Assembly: GCA_016125275.1 (NCBI GenBank)
Contig: WGMB01000009.1
Location: 1 to 64,000, forward strand
Direction: 5' to 3'
Length of the DNA: 64,000 bases
DNA from: Acidobacteriota bacterium
Lineage (GTDB): Bacteria; Acidobacteriota; Terriglobia; Bryobacterales; UBA6623
Shown: positions 36,703-45,539 of the stretch, piece by piece
Layout: every line of letters starts with the position of its first letter
How positions within the stretch are numbered: position 1 is the stretch's first letter
Program-made: the position numbers and the translations under genes
Notes under the pieces: model-generated
What the model was told of the DNA's origin: nothing
The model's input: the letters and a program-made list of their open reading frames with translations, nothing else
The model's database searches: none

Positions 36703-38184
36703 TCATACTGAGGCGGCCGAGGCTTCCCCCGGCGGCTCCTCCAGTTGCAGCAGCCCGGCCGCTTCCGGCTCCGGCAAAGCCTCCACATCTCGCAACTTCC
36801 GCTCCATGGCGCGACTGCGACGGTCGGCGGCGTCCATCACGTTGCTCGCTTCATCGAGCTTTTTGCGGACCTTGTGCAGCACTTGGCCGAACTTGCCGAA
36901 CTCGGTCTTGACCGCTCCCAGCACCTCCCACACCTCGCTCGTCCGCTGTTGGATGGCGAGCGTGCGGAAGCCCATCTGCAAGCTGTTGAGCAATGCAGCC
37001 AGCGTCGTTGGCCCGGCCAGGATGATCTTCGCCTCCTGCTGCAAGGCGGCGGCCAAGCCCGGCGCCCGTAGGATCTCGGCATACAGGCTCTCCACGGGCA
37101 CGAACAGGATGGCGAAGTCAGTGGTGCGCGGCGGGTGGATGTACTTGCCGCCGATCTCCTTGGCGCACAGCCGCACGGCGCGATCCAAGCCCTTGCGAGC
37201 GGCGTCGATCCCGGCCGGGTCGGCCCGCTCCTCGGCGTCCAGCAGCCTCTGGTAGTCTTCCTGCGGGAACTTGGCGTCGATCGGCAGCCAGACCGGCTCG
37301 GTCCGCTCGCCCTGCCCCGGGAGCCTGATCGCGAACTCCACCCGCTCCCCGGAACCCGGCGCGATCTCGACGTTCGAGCCGAACTGCTCCGGCGCCAGAA
37401 AGCTCTCCAGCAGCCCTCCCAATTGCATCTCGCCCCAAGTCCCTCGGGACTTCACGTTGCCCATCAGTCGCTTGAGGTCGCCCACTCCGTTGGCCAGCGA
37501 CTGCATCTCGCCTAGCCCGGCGTGGACAGCTTCCAACCGCTCGCTGACCTGCTTGAACGATTCGCCGAGGCGCTTCTCCAGGGCGCCGTGCAGCTTCTCG
37601 TCGACGGTTTTGCGCATCTCCTCGAGCTTGGCCGCATTGGATTCCTGGAGCTTCGCGACGCCTTCTCCCAGGACCGCGTTCACCTCCTGGAGCTTTTTTT
37701 CATTGCCTTCACGGAGGGCTTCGAGGGCCTTGCGGAAGTCTTCCAAGCGCTCGTGGAGATCCGTACGCAGTCGCCGGCCGGCCGCATCGCCGGCCTCGCG
37801 GATCGCGTCCAGCTTCTCGTCCGCGGTCTTGCGGATCTCAGCCAGCTTGACTTCGTTGGACTGCTGGAGCTGCACCACGCTGCCGGTCAACGCCGCCCGG
37901 ACTTGCTCCTGCTTCTTCTCGCTCGATTCCCGCAAAGCGCCGATTTGGGTCGCCACCTCTTCCCGCAGCTCGCGGGCGCGTCGGTTCGCCTCGTCCCGCT
38001 CCTTGCGCAACTGCTCTTCGAGCGTCTGCTCGATGCGCCGCTGCTGCTCGGCCAGTGCGGCGGCCCACGCCGAGGAGTCCTGCTCGCGGGCCCCACGCGG
38101 CGAGACGAAGGTGCGAAACACCAGGATGGCCTGGAGCAGCAGGATCAGGACCAGCACGAACAGGGAGATGTCGCCGGCAGCCAA
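36703..38184 (-). CDS. rmuC: DNA recombination protein RmuC
   Basis: This 493-residue RmuC-family protein has an N-terminal membrane anchor (LFVLVLILLLQAILVF) and a very long coiled coil (about 45-215, heptads rich in E/K/R). The C-terminal RmuC domain is nuclease-fold-like, with NVKSRGTWGEMQLGGLL, WLPIDAKFPQEDYQRLL and ILFVPVESLYAEIL. The conserved D-A-K motif in IDAKFP matches the PD-(D/E)XK-like core. RmuC limits inversions and handles aberrant DNA structures in other bacteria. It is convergent with the PDZ gene (11 bp gap) and divergent from the encapsulin operon. Confidence 0.93.
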   Translation of the reverse strand: MAAGDISLFVLVLILLLQAILVFRTFVSPRGAREQDSSAWAAALAEQQRRIEQTLEEQLRKERDEANRRARELREEVATQIGALRESSEKKQEQVRAALTGSVVQLQQSNEVKLAEIRKTADEKLDAIREAGDAAGRRLRTDLHERLEDFRKALEALREGNEKKLQEVNAVLGEGVAKLQESNAAKLEEMRKTVDEKLHGALEKRLGESFKQVSERLEAVHAGLGEMQSLANGVGDLKRLMGNVKSRGTWGEMQLGGLLESFLAPEQFGSNVEIAPGSGERVEFAIRLPGQGERTEPVWLPIDAKFPQEDYQRLLDAEERADPAGIDAARKGLDRAVRLCAKEIGGKYIHPPRTTDFAILFVPVESLYAEILRAPGLAAALQQEAKIILAGPTTLAALLNSLQMGFRTLAIQQRTSEVWEVLGAVKTEFGKFGQVLHKVRKKLDEASNVMDAADRRSRAMERKLRDVEALPEPEAAGLLQLEEPPGEASAASV

Positions 38185-38257
38185 GGACTCTATCGTATCT
38201 TATTCGCCTATTCTTCGCCTAGAAGAACTTCTCGCAGCGAGTCCGAGGGGTAACAAC

Positions 38258-38288
38258 TTGGACCGCGCCCGTGTCAATGGACTACCTT
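38258..38288 (+). promoter_or_regulatory. candidate promoter of the encapsulin operon
   Basis: TTGGAC (38258-38263) and TACCTT (38283-38288) are 19 bp apart. The -10 ends 8 nt before the ATG at 38297, so the mRNA would be leaderless or nearly so. No iron-box-like palindrome was seen in the gap. Confidence 0.4.
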
Positions 38289-38296
38289 TACAGAGT

Positions 38297-38674
38297 ATGG
38301 CGAGCACCGAATATCACGAACCCCTGGAGTTGCTCTCGCCGGAGACCGCCGACATGCACCGCGCGCTGGTCTCGGCCATTGAGGAGCTCGAAGCCATTGA
38401 TTGGTACCAGCAGCGCGCCGACGCCTGCGGCGACGAGGATCTCAAGGCGATCCTCGTGCACAACAAACGCGAGGAGATGGAGCATTTCCTGATGACCCTC
38501 GAGTGGATCCGGCGCAAATCGCCGGACATGTCCGAGAAGATGAAGCGCTACCTTTTCACGACCCTGCCGATCACCGAGATCGAAGAGGCCGAGAAGGCCG
38601 GCGCGGAGACCGGCGGAGCCGGAGGCGGCGACGATTCGCTCGGCCTCGGCAGCCTGAAGGAGGGAAACCGATGA
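38297..38674 (+). CDS. encapsulated ferritin-like cargo protein (EncFtn)
   Basis: This 125-residue helical protein belongs to the encapsulated-ferritin (EncFtn) family. It has the ferroxidase residues in the expected places: Glu32 in EELEAIDWYQQR and the ExxH at 60-63 (REEMEHF). The family works as an annular decamer oxidising Fe(II) inside an encapsulin shell. The C-terminal tail, after a Gly-rich linker, is DDSLGLGSLKEG, a clear encapsulin targeting peptide. The last 4 bp overlap the shell gene (ATGA), as is usual for EncFtn-encapsulin pairs. It therefore supplies the iron-mineralising enzyme of an iron-storage compartment. Confidence 0.95.
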   Translation: MASTEYHEPLELLSPETADMHRALVSAIEELEAIDWYQQRADACGDEDLKAILVHNKREEMEHFLMTLEWIRRKSPDMSEKMKRYLFTTLPITEIEEAEKAGAETGGAGGGDDSLGLGSLKEGNR

Positions 38675-39468
38675 CCCTCTTGAAGAGAGAGATCGCACCT
38701 ATTCTGCCTGACGCCTGGGCGGCCATCGACAACGAAGCGCGGCGGGCGCTCAAGCTCAAGCTCGCCGGCCGCAAGGTCGTCGACGTGAAGGGCCCCTACG
38801 GCTGGACGCTGAGCTCGGTCAATACGGGCAAGCTGCAACTGCTCGACGCCGAGCCAACGCCGGGCGTCAACGTAGGGGTTCGCCAAGTGCAACCGATCGT
38901 CGAATTGCGCACGCCCTTCGAGCTCCAGTTGATGGAGTTGGACTCCATCTGCCGCGGCGACGAGTCCCCCAATCTGGACGCGGTGGCCGAGGCGGCCGAC
39001 CGTATCGCGCGGGCCGAGGACGGAGCCATCTTTCAGGGCTTCGCCGCCGGCTCCATCCCGGGTTTGCTGGGCTCCCTGTCAGCCGAGCCGATCCCGTTCG
39101 GCGAAAGCCCCGAGGAGCGCCTCGCCGCCGTGGTGCAAGCCCGCCGCACGCTCCAGCGCGCGGACGTGGACGGCCCCTACGCGCTGGTCGTAGGCGAAGC
39201 AGCACACGCGGCGATCCTGCAGGCGGCCGACGACGGCTATCCCCTGGTCAAGCGGCTGTCGTCGCTGCTGGAGGGCCCCCTGATTCGGGCCGACGTGCTC
39301 GACGGAGGGGTGCTGGTGTCCCTGCGCGGCGGCGACTTCGAGCTCACCATCGGCCAGGACATCTCGATCGGTTACGTCAGCTCGGACCGCCACACGGCCG
39401 AGCTGTTCATGGCCAGCTCGTTCACCTTCCGCGTGCTCGAGCCTGACGCCGCCGTCGCCCTGTCCTGA
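38671..39468 (+). CDS. family 1 encapsulin shell protein
   Basis: This 265-residue HK97-fold shell protein has family features: PILPDAWAAIDNEARRALKLKLAGRKVVDV, GPYGWTLSSVNTG, EDGAIFQGFAAGSIPGLL and FELTIGQDISIGYVSSDRHTAELFMASSFTFRV. It assembles into an icosahedral protein compartment that takes up the EncFtn cargo via the cargo's C-terminal tag. It overlaps the cargo gene by 4 bp, implying coupled translation, and is followed by a strong terminator. Iron storage and protection from iron-driven oxidation is the known role of this pair. Confidence 0.96.
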   Translation: MTLLKREIAPILPDAWAAIDNEARRALKLKLAGRKVVDVKGPYGWTLSSVNTGKLQLLDAEPTPGVNVGVRQVQPIVELRTPFELQLMELDSICRGDESPNLDAVAEAADRIARAEDGAIFQGFAAGSIPGLLGSLSAEPIPFGESPEERLAAVVQARRTLQRADVDGPYALVVGEAAHAAILQAADDGYPLVKRLSSLLEGPLIRADVLDGGVLVSLRGGDFELTIGQDISIGYVSSDRHTAELFMASSFTFRVLEPDAAVALS

Positions 39469-39489
39469 CGGAGCGCGAGCTGGATACGA

Positions 39490-39519
39490 AAAAGGCGAGG
39501 ACGGTCGTCCTCGCCTTTT
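39490..39519. terminator. bidirectional intrinsic terminator
   Basis: AAAAGGCGAGGAC pairs perfectly with GTCCTCGCCTTTT (13 bp, 4-nt loop), with A-run and T-run ends suitable in both directions. It closes the encapsulin operon (plus) and the convergent alkaline phosphatase gene (minus). Confidence 0.85.
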
Positions 39520-39544
39520 CTTGCGGCCGTCCCTGCGGAGCGAC

Positions 39545-40642
39545 CTAATTCTCTTTCCAGCCCAGCGCCGACATCATGATGTGGAAGATCTTCGTGTTCG
39601 GCATATAGCCGTGCACGGCCGAGGCCCCGGGCCCTTGCGCCGCCACGATCACCTCTTCGCCGGTGTGGGTGTCGTCCATCCGGACGGCGCCGCCGCGATA
39701 GCCCTTGCCTTCCGGCTTGTCCTCGGCGGTCAGCAACGGCTTCCCCTTGAGCCCGCCGTGCATGCGGAGGTCGAAGGAGTGGTCGGCGGTGAACAGGATC
39801 AGTGTGTCCTTCGAGACGGTCTTGCTCAGCTTGCGGATGATGTCGTCGAGCTCCAGCGCACGCCGCAGCCCCGGCTCCACCTTGCCGCTGGTGTGCATGT
39901 CGCCCTCGATCATCAGGAAGTAGCCCTTCTTGTTGGCCGACAGCATCTTGACGGCCCGGTCCACCGCCTCCGGCAAGCTGAAGTCGTCGCGCTTGTCAAA
40001 GATCGCGATCGCCTGATGGGCGTCGGCCGGAATCGCCGAGACGGACGGGTACATCATCCGTCCGGCCTGCTGCGCCAGCGCCGTCATCTCGAGTCCGTCG
40101 GCCTTCAGCGCCTTCTCGATGTCGCCCCGGCCCGGCCCGATCAGCACGTCCACGCCGTCGCCGAAGCGCGGCTTGAACAGTTGCTGAAAGATCGTCGAGA
40201 ACGCCTTGCGGTCATTGGCGTGGGAGTAGCAAGCAGCCGGAGTGGCGTCCACGACCGGCATGTTGGTGATCACGCCGGTGGAGAGCCCGTGCTCTTCGGC
40301 GTACTCCAGGATGGTCTTCAGCGGCTTGCCGTCCGTCTTGCCTCGAACGGTCTCCGGCCCCTCGGAGATCACTCCGTTCTGCGTCTTCACGCCGGTGACC
40401 ACAGCCGTCATGCCCGCCGCCGAGTCGCTCACCCACTGGGAGTCCGTCGAGGTGTCCGACAGGCCTATGTAGGGCATCGACTGGATATAGAGTTTCTGCG
40501 GCTCGCCATGGCCCAGAATGCTGGCGGCGTTCAGGGTGGCCACGCCCCCGGCGTCCCCCAGCAGCAGGATGACGTTCTTCGCACGCTTCTGGGCGAGCAA
40601 AGGCAACGAGAAGAGGAGCAGGAGTAGGACGGTTTTGCGCAT
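39545..40642 (-). CDS. alkaline phosphatase-superfamily secreted enzyme
   Basis: This 365-residue exported protein has a signal peptide (MRKTVLLLLLFSLPLLAQ). Alkaline phosphatase motifs: NVILLLGDAGG (metal Asp), WVSDSAAGMTAVVTGVKT (nucleophile Ser), TADHSFD, and DDTHTGEEV for the last zinc His. The region that normally holds the paired Asp and His of the zinc site (EG...D...H) reads MIEGDMHTSGKVEPG, with altered spacing, so activity may be changed. ATG 40642 starts the signal peptide; the frame extends further to 40696. It ends at a strong shared terminator. The expected reaction is phosphomonoester hydrolysis in the periplasm. Confidence 0.85.
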   Translation of the reverse strand: MRKTVLLLLLFSLPLLAQKRAKNVILLLGDAGGVATLNAASILGHGEPQKLYIQSMPYIGLSDTSTDSQWVSDSAAGMTAVVTGVKTQNGVISEGPETVRGKTDGKPLKTILEYAEEHGLSTGVITNMPVVDATPAACYSHANDRKAFSTIFQQLFKPRFGDGVDVLIGPGRGDIEKALKADGLEMTALAQQAGRMMYPSVSAIPADAHQAIAIFDKRDDFSLPEAVDRAVKMLSANKKGYFLMIEGDMHTSGKVEPGLRRALELDDIIRKLSKTVSKDTLILFTADHSFDLRMHGGLKGKPLLTAEDKPEGKGYRGGAVRMDDTHTGEEVIVAAQGPGASAVHGYMPNTKIFHIMMSALGWKEN

Positions 40643-40692
40643 CGACCTCCCAGTGTAATCCGGGGAGACCATCCGGTGGAGGCGCCTTTGTC

Positions 40693-41376
40693 TCAACCAA
40701 CCCGCCGCGGTCCGGCGGCGGCGTGCTCGAGCCGCGGAGCCATCTCCGAGCGGCCCGCGAGCGGCTGCGGCGAGGCCTTCTCGGTCAGGTGCGGCACGCC
40801 CCCGTTCTCCACCCAGTCCACGCCGTCGGTGGTGATGGCGTACAAGCCTTGGTTGGTCGTGCGCAGCAGCTCGCGCTCGCGCAGGTACCAGATCGCGAAC
40901 TCGGTCTCGTCAATGCGGACCTGGATCGCGCGGGCGATCTCCGCCCGGCCCAGCTCCGGATTGCGCGGCCGGGTGATCATCACGTCGTAGAGCGTAGACA
41001 TGATCGCCTGCCGCAGCCGCTTCTGGGTGAGCACGTCTTCGATGCCGGCGTTGAGCTCCACCTGCACTGTGGCCGGGTCCAGCGGCTCGCCCTCCAGCCG
41101 GACCGGCAGGACATTGCCCGACGATCCGCCCTGCGGCCCCCTCGCCTGCGCCAAGTGCTGCTCGCGTTCCTTGTCGTAGGCGGCGCGACGCTTGGGGTCG
41201 GCCAGGGTGCGGTAGGCCTCTTTGACCAGCTCGTACTTTTCGGGGTCCGACTGCTGCTCGTTCTTCTTGCCGTAGCGCGTCAGCATCAGCCGGACGGCCC
41301 ACTCCACCATCGCCCGGTCCGCTTGCGGGCTCACCATCAGAAATTCGTAGTAGTCGACGAACGGACCGTTTTCCAC
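40693..41376 (-). CDS. J-domain-like protein lacking the HPD motif
   Basis: This 227-residue protein has an N-terminal J-like domain (DYYEFLMVSPQADRAMVEWAVRLML, then PEKYELVKEAYRTLADPKRRAAYD). The HPD loop, essential for stimulating DnaK, is replaced by TRYGKKNEQQSDP, so it is probably not a classic co-chaperone. The second half has a winged-helix-like stretch (LRQAIMSTLYDVMITRPRNPELGRAEIARAI... WYLRERELLRTTNQGLYAIT), resembling a DNA- or protein-binding domain. The start is GTG 41376 with GGAGGAG 6 nt upstream. Role unknown. Confidence 0.78.
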   Translation of the reverse strand: MENGPFVDYYEFLMVSPQADRAMVEWAVRLMLTRYGKKNEQQSDPEKYELVKEAYRTLADPKRRAAYDKEREQHLAQARGPQGGSSGNVLPVRLEGEPLDPATVQVELNAGIEDVLTQKRLRQAIMSTLYDVMITRPRNPELGRAEIARAIQVRIDETEFAIWYLRERELLRTTNQGLYAITTDGVDWVENGGVPHLTEKASPQPLAGRSEMAPRLEHAAAGPRRVG

Positions 41377-41525
41377 GACGCACTCCTCCGGCCGGCGACA
41401 GCCGGAACCTCTTTCATTATCGACGCACCTTCACGGCCGTCCTATGGAGCGGTCGAGCTAGAGTGCCATGGGGCTTTGCCTTACTACCCTGGCGGCGCGC
41501 CCCCTGGGAACCTCCTGGCCGGCGG

Positions 41526-44500
41526 TCAAGGCAACCTGGTCTTGAACAGGATGTCGGAGCCCACCAGCCCGTTCTGGTCGCGTGTGAGCACGAAAGTCCA
41601 GCGTCGATACGGCGCATATTCCAGCCGAAACGTCTGCTGCTGCGCCGACGAAAGGTCGTAAGTATAGATCAGCGTGACCTGGTCCGTGATCTGCTGCTCG
41701 GTGGAGATGCGCGCCGCCGGGTTGGCCTCCGCGCCGCCGGCTTGCGGGTCCACCTTCAGGCGGCTCACCCCGAAGAAGCGTTGCAGCCCCGGCGAGACCG
41801 GTCGCTCCACGGCCTGGTTGAAAACCGTATTCGCGCCGGTCTGAAACAGCGATTGCTGCTGAATGCGCTGGCGCGAAGCCGTCACCGGGTCCGTCGTGGG
41901 AGAACGGCCCACGGCCACCAGGTTCACCAGATCCGCGAACGAGACCGGCGGATCGGAGCGGTAGCTGACGTTGAGCCGCCGAGCCGGCCCGGACAGGATG
42001 AGCCCAATGTCGATGTCGCGGATCCGTGTCTCGAGCTCGAAGTCCAGCACCGGCTCGATCCGGAAGGGATTGACGAAGTCGATCTCGCCTCGGTTGATGC
42101 GGTAGCCGGAGCCGTTGAAGTTGATGCGCCCGCGCGAGACGTTCATGCGCCCCAGCAGGGACGGGCTGTTGAGGCCGCCCACCACGCGCAGGTCGATCTC
42201 GGCCTCGATGTCACGCACCAGCGAGGTCTCGACCATCAGGTCGGCCGCCGAAACCACCTGGATGTTGAGCTGCATGTTGCGCAGCAGCCCGCTGGTGGAC
42301 GGCGTGGTGGTGGGCTCGCGCAGCGAGCCGATCAGAGCGCCCAGCGAGACCTCCGGGTTGGTGGCCGCCCGCAGCACCGTCACCTGGCCCGACAGCAGGC
42401 TCTGCTCACGGTTCCCCGAAAGCGCCAAGCGGCCGTCGATCACCGAGCTGACGCTCGACGGATAGCGGATGCGCACCCGCTCCACGTCGGCTCGCAAACG
42501 GTACTCGGCGTTGTCCCGGTCGAACTGGCTCAACCCCGTCAACACCACACGCCCGCCGCCGGTCAGGCCGCTGAGCTCGCGGATGCGAACCTGCCGGCCT
42601 TCGAACTCCACGTCGCCCTCGACGCCGGTCAGCCCGTTGGCAAAGCCCTCCGAGCGCAGAGAGCCGTCCCGGATGCGCAGATTGCCGCTGACGTCGGGAG
42701 AGCTGCGGTCGCCGGTCACGGAGACCTTGACCGTCGAGCGGCCGGCCGCCTGCAAGTCGCCGTCCAGTGAGCCCAACGCCGCCAAGTTGAACTCCCCTTC
42801 GATCTGGAGATCCAGCGCGCGCGTGCCGTCGAAGGCGATGTCGCCGTCGACTTCGATGTCGGTGCCGTCACCCTGTAGCCGCATGTGTTCGAGCTGCAGG
42901 CGGCGCCCCTCGAAGACCCAGCGCATTGGGAAGGGGTTATAGAGCTGATAGCGAAGGTCCGAGCCCACCAGGGAGCCGACGTTGAAGCTCACCTGTTCGA
43001 AGGCTCCTTCGGCGCGGAAGCTGTCCGGTAGGTTCCGTAGGTCGCCGGTCAGGCTCAGCTTGCCCGCCACTGCGCCGCGCAGGTCATCCAGCGGCAAGTC
43101 GCTGAGCTCGGCCAGCACGCCCGCGTCGAGGTCGCTGATGGTCGCGTCCCCGTGGAAGGCGCCGCTCGGGATCTCGACAACAGCGTCGCCACTGAAGCTG
43201 CCTCCCAGCGGAGTTCCGGTCCAATCCAGCCGCACCGCGTCGCCGCGGCTCGAGAGCCCTCCCTCGAGCGCGCCGAGCTCACGCCCCTGCCACACCAAGT
43301 CGGCCAGGCGCCAGGAACCGCTGGTTTCCAGCCGCTCCACGCCGTTATGATCCGCGGCCAGAACACCGGACGCCCGGACATCGAAGGTCGCCTGGCCGGT
43401 GGGAGGATTCTCCCTGGACCGCAGACGTTCGAGCTGCTCGATGCGCCAGTCGTGGCCGCCCAGGTCGAGCTCGAAACGGCGGCCCGCCAGCTCGTAGCGG
43501 CCTTGCCCCCGCAGCGATCCGGCCGGCGTCTGTAACTCCAACTCCTCAATGGCGGCGACGCCGTCGCGCAGAGCGCCGCGCACGGCCAGCCGCTGGAACG
43601 GCTGGTCGGCCAGCGAACCGTCCGTCACGGCCACATCCACGCTCACCCGCGCGGCTTCGAGCGGCCCGTCCAGCGTCGCCGAGCCGCTCCACAGCCCGGT
43701 CAGCGGCGCGGAGACCTTCGCCGTCTCCAAAGCCTTGGCCACGTCGAGCGCTGTGGCGTCGAGCCGGCCTGCCAACGGCAGCTCGCTCCAGCCCCAACCC
43801 TTCTCCGGCGGGAACGTCCCTTGCAGCGCCAGCTTCGCCTGGCCGCGCTCATCGCGCAGGATCGCGTCGTCGATCTCGAAGCCGGCCGAGTCCAGCTTGA
43901 AGCGCGCTTCCAAGCCCTGCCACGGGTAGCCCAGCAGCTCCAGCTCGCCGGACTCGAGAGCGCCATTCAGCGCCACCGCCAGCGGCTTGCGGCCCAAATT
44001 GATCAGCAGACCGCCCTCGAAGCGCACCGGTCCCAGGGCCCGGAACGGCGCAGTCTCCAGATCCAAGCCGAACAGGTCCAGAATGCTCAGCAGGTCGTCC
44101 GGCGCGGAGGCGTCGAAGAGCAGATCCGTGGCCGTCTCGCCGGCCTCGTCCATGCGTCCGGTGGCCTGCACGCGGGTCACGGCGGTGCGTACGTCCAGAG
44201 CCTCGATGTTGATCTGCTGGGTGGCGCCGTCCAGGTGGGCCCGCAGCGAGCCGTCGAGCGGACGCAGCGAGCCGGCCGCAAGGCCGTCGAGCGTGATATC
44301 CGCGGACGCCTGCAGGTCCTCCGGCGATGAGCCCGTCGCCTCGATATGGGCCCGCACGGCCGAACCCCAAGGGATCGCCTTGGTCGAGCCCGCCGCGGCC
44401 AACAGCGAGCGCAGCCGGAAGCCCTCGGCGTCGCCGGCGATCTCGAACCGCCGGCCGGGCTCGAACGGGTCGGTGAGCTGCGCGCTGCCGTGAAATGCGC

Positions 44501-45539
44501 CGCCGAAGGCCTCCAGCGCCAAATCGCTAAGCTCGATGCGGTCCATCGATCCGCGATAGCCCGTCGACAGCGTCGCCTCCGAAAGCTTCACCGCCCCAGC
44601 CCGAGCGCCCAGCTCAGAGGCCCTCGCCCGGCCTTCGTAGGTCAGCTCATTCCCATCGCCGTTCCACGCCAGCCGCCCGTCCGCCTCCAACCGGCCCGAC
44701 AGCGTCCAGTCCGGCGGCAGCCAGGCGGCGGCCGTCTCCAGCGGCCCGGAGATCTCGTAGTCGAGTGTCGCCGAAGGGGGGTCCGCCAAAGTCGCCTCGC
44801 CGGAGGCCGACAGCGCGGCCTCGCCGAGCTTCAGTCGCGCCTCCGACACCGTCAAGCGCTCTCCGCACAGCGAAGCGCGCGCGTCGGCCGAGTCCACGGC
44901 GCCGGACCGGCCCCGCAGCTCCCACGCTACGCGGCCCGCCGCCAGAGTCGCCTCATGGCAGCCGTCGACCGCGCTGCGGGTGAGGGCGTCCACGTCTTCG
45001 GCCTCCACCGAGGCGTCGAAGATCTTGCCGTTCCACGAGACCCGGGCGTGACGCAGGTCCACCCGCCGCGCGCCGACGGCCAATGAGCGCGCCAGAGCGC
45101 TCTCGATGCGCGGCAGCGTCAGTCCTTGCTCGTCGGTCGCCAGCCGGATCTGCGGCGACTCCACGACGATCGAACGCAAGAACAGCGGTCCGCGCCACAC
45201 GGACTCCCAACCCAAGCCCAGCCGGATCAGCGGCGCTTCGAGGAGCGGCTGGCCGTCGAGACGCGGTTCCGGCGGGCTGCGAAAGTCGTGCAGGTCCACC
45301 CGCAAGGCGGCGCTGTCGAGCTCGATCGAAGCGATCGTCACGCCCTCGCCCAGCACACGCTCGGTCTCGGCAAGCACCTTGGCCCGCAACCACCCCGCGA
45401 ACCAGTCGCTGCGCAGCGCCCAGTCGGCGCCGACGAACAGCAGCGCGCCCGCCGCCAGCAGCCCGGCCAAGGCATAGGCGGCCCAGCGCAGGGCGCGGCC
45501 GCCGGGCAGAGCTTTCCAGCGATCGCCCAGCCGGCTCAC
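41526..45539 (-). CDS. tamB: TamB-family translocation/assembly protein
   Basis: This 1337-residue protein has an N-terminal membrane anchor (AAYALAGLLAAGALLFVGADW) and a very long beta-rich AsmA/TamB body of repeated short strands. The C-terminal DUF490 domain ends with TLIYTYDLSSAQQQTFRLEYAPYRRWTFVLTRDQNGLVGSDILFKTRL. TamB spans the periplasm, works with Omp85 proteins and is implicated in protein insertion and lipid movement to the outer membrane. The start overlaps the SurA-N gene by 4 bp, and that gene overlaps bamA by 4 bp, so the three are one operon. Length is in the normal range for TamB (about 1250-1450). Confidence 0.9.
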   Translation of the reverse strand: MSRLGDRWKALPGGRALRWAAYALAGLLAAGALLFVGADWALRSDWFAGWLRAKVLAETERVLGEGVTIASIELDSAALRVDLHDFRSPPEPRLDGQPLLEAPLIRLGLGWESVWRGPLFLRSIVVESPQIRLATDEQGLTLPRIESALARSLAVGARRVDLRHARVSWNGKIFDASVEAEDVDALTRSAVDGCHEATLAAGRVAWELRGRSGAVDSADARASLCGERLTVSEARLKLGEAALSASGEATLADPPSATLDYEISGPLETAAAWLPPDWTLSGRLEADGRLAWNGDGNELTYEGRARASELGARAGAVKLSEATLSTGYRGSMDRIELSDLALEAFGGAFHGSAQLTDPFEPGRRFEIAGDAEGFRLRSLLAAAGSTKAIPWGSAVRAHIEATGSSPEDLQASADITLDGLAAGSLRPLDGSLRAHLDGATQQINIEALDVRTAVTRVQATGRMDEAGETATDLLFDASAPDDLLSILDLFGLDLETAPFRALGPVRFEGGLLINLGRKPLAVALNGALESGELELLGYPWQGLEARFKLDSAGFEIDDAILRDERGQAKLALQGTFPPEKGWGWSELPLAGRLDATALDVAKALETAKVSAPLTGLWSGSATLDGPLEAARVSVDVAVTDGSLADQPFQRLAVRGALRDGVAAIEELELQTPAGSLRGQGRYELAGRRFELDLGGHDWRIEQLERLRSRENPPTGQATFDVRASGVLAADHNGVERLETSGSWRLADLVWQGRELGALEGGLSSRGDAVRLDWTGTPLGGSFSGDAVVEIPSGAFHGDATISDLDAGVLAELSDLPLDDLRGAVAGKLSLTGDLRNLPDSFRAEGAFEQVSFNVGSLVGSDLRYQLYNPFPMRWVFEGRRLQLEHMRLQGDGTDIEVDGDIAFDGTRALDLQIEGEFNLAALGSLDGDLQAAGRSTVKVSVTGDRSSPDVSGNLRIRDGSLRSEGFANGLTGVEGDVEFEGRQVRIRELSGLTGGGRVVLTGLSQFDRDNAEYRLRADVERVRIRYPSSVSSVIDGRLALSGNREQSLLSGQVTVLRAATNPEVSLGALIGSLREPTTTPSTSGLLRNMQLNIQVVSAADLMVETSLVRDIEAEIDLRVVGGLNSPSLLGRMNVSRGRINFNGSGYRINRGEIDFVNPFRIEPVLDFELETRIRDIDIGLILSGPARRLNVSYRSDPPVSFADLVNLVAVGRSPTTDPVTASRQRIQQQSLFQTGANTVFNQAVERPVSPGLQRFFGVSRLKVDPQAGGAEANPAARISTEQQITDQVTLIYTYDLSSAQQQTFRLEYAPYRRWTFVLTRDQNGLVGSDILFKTRLP

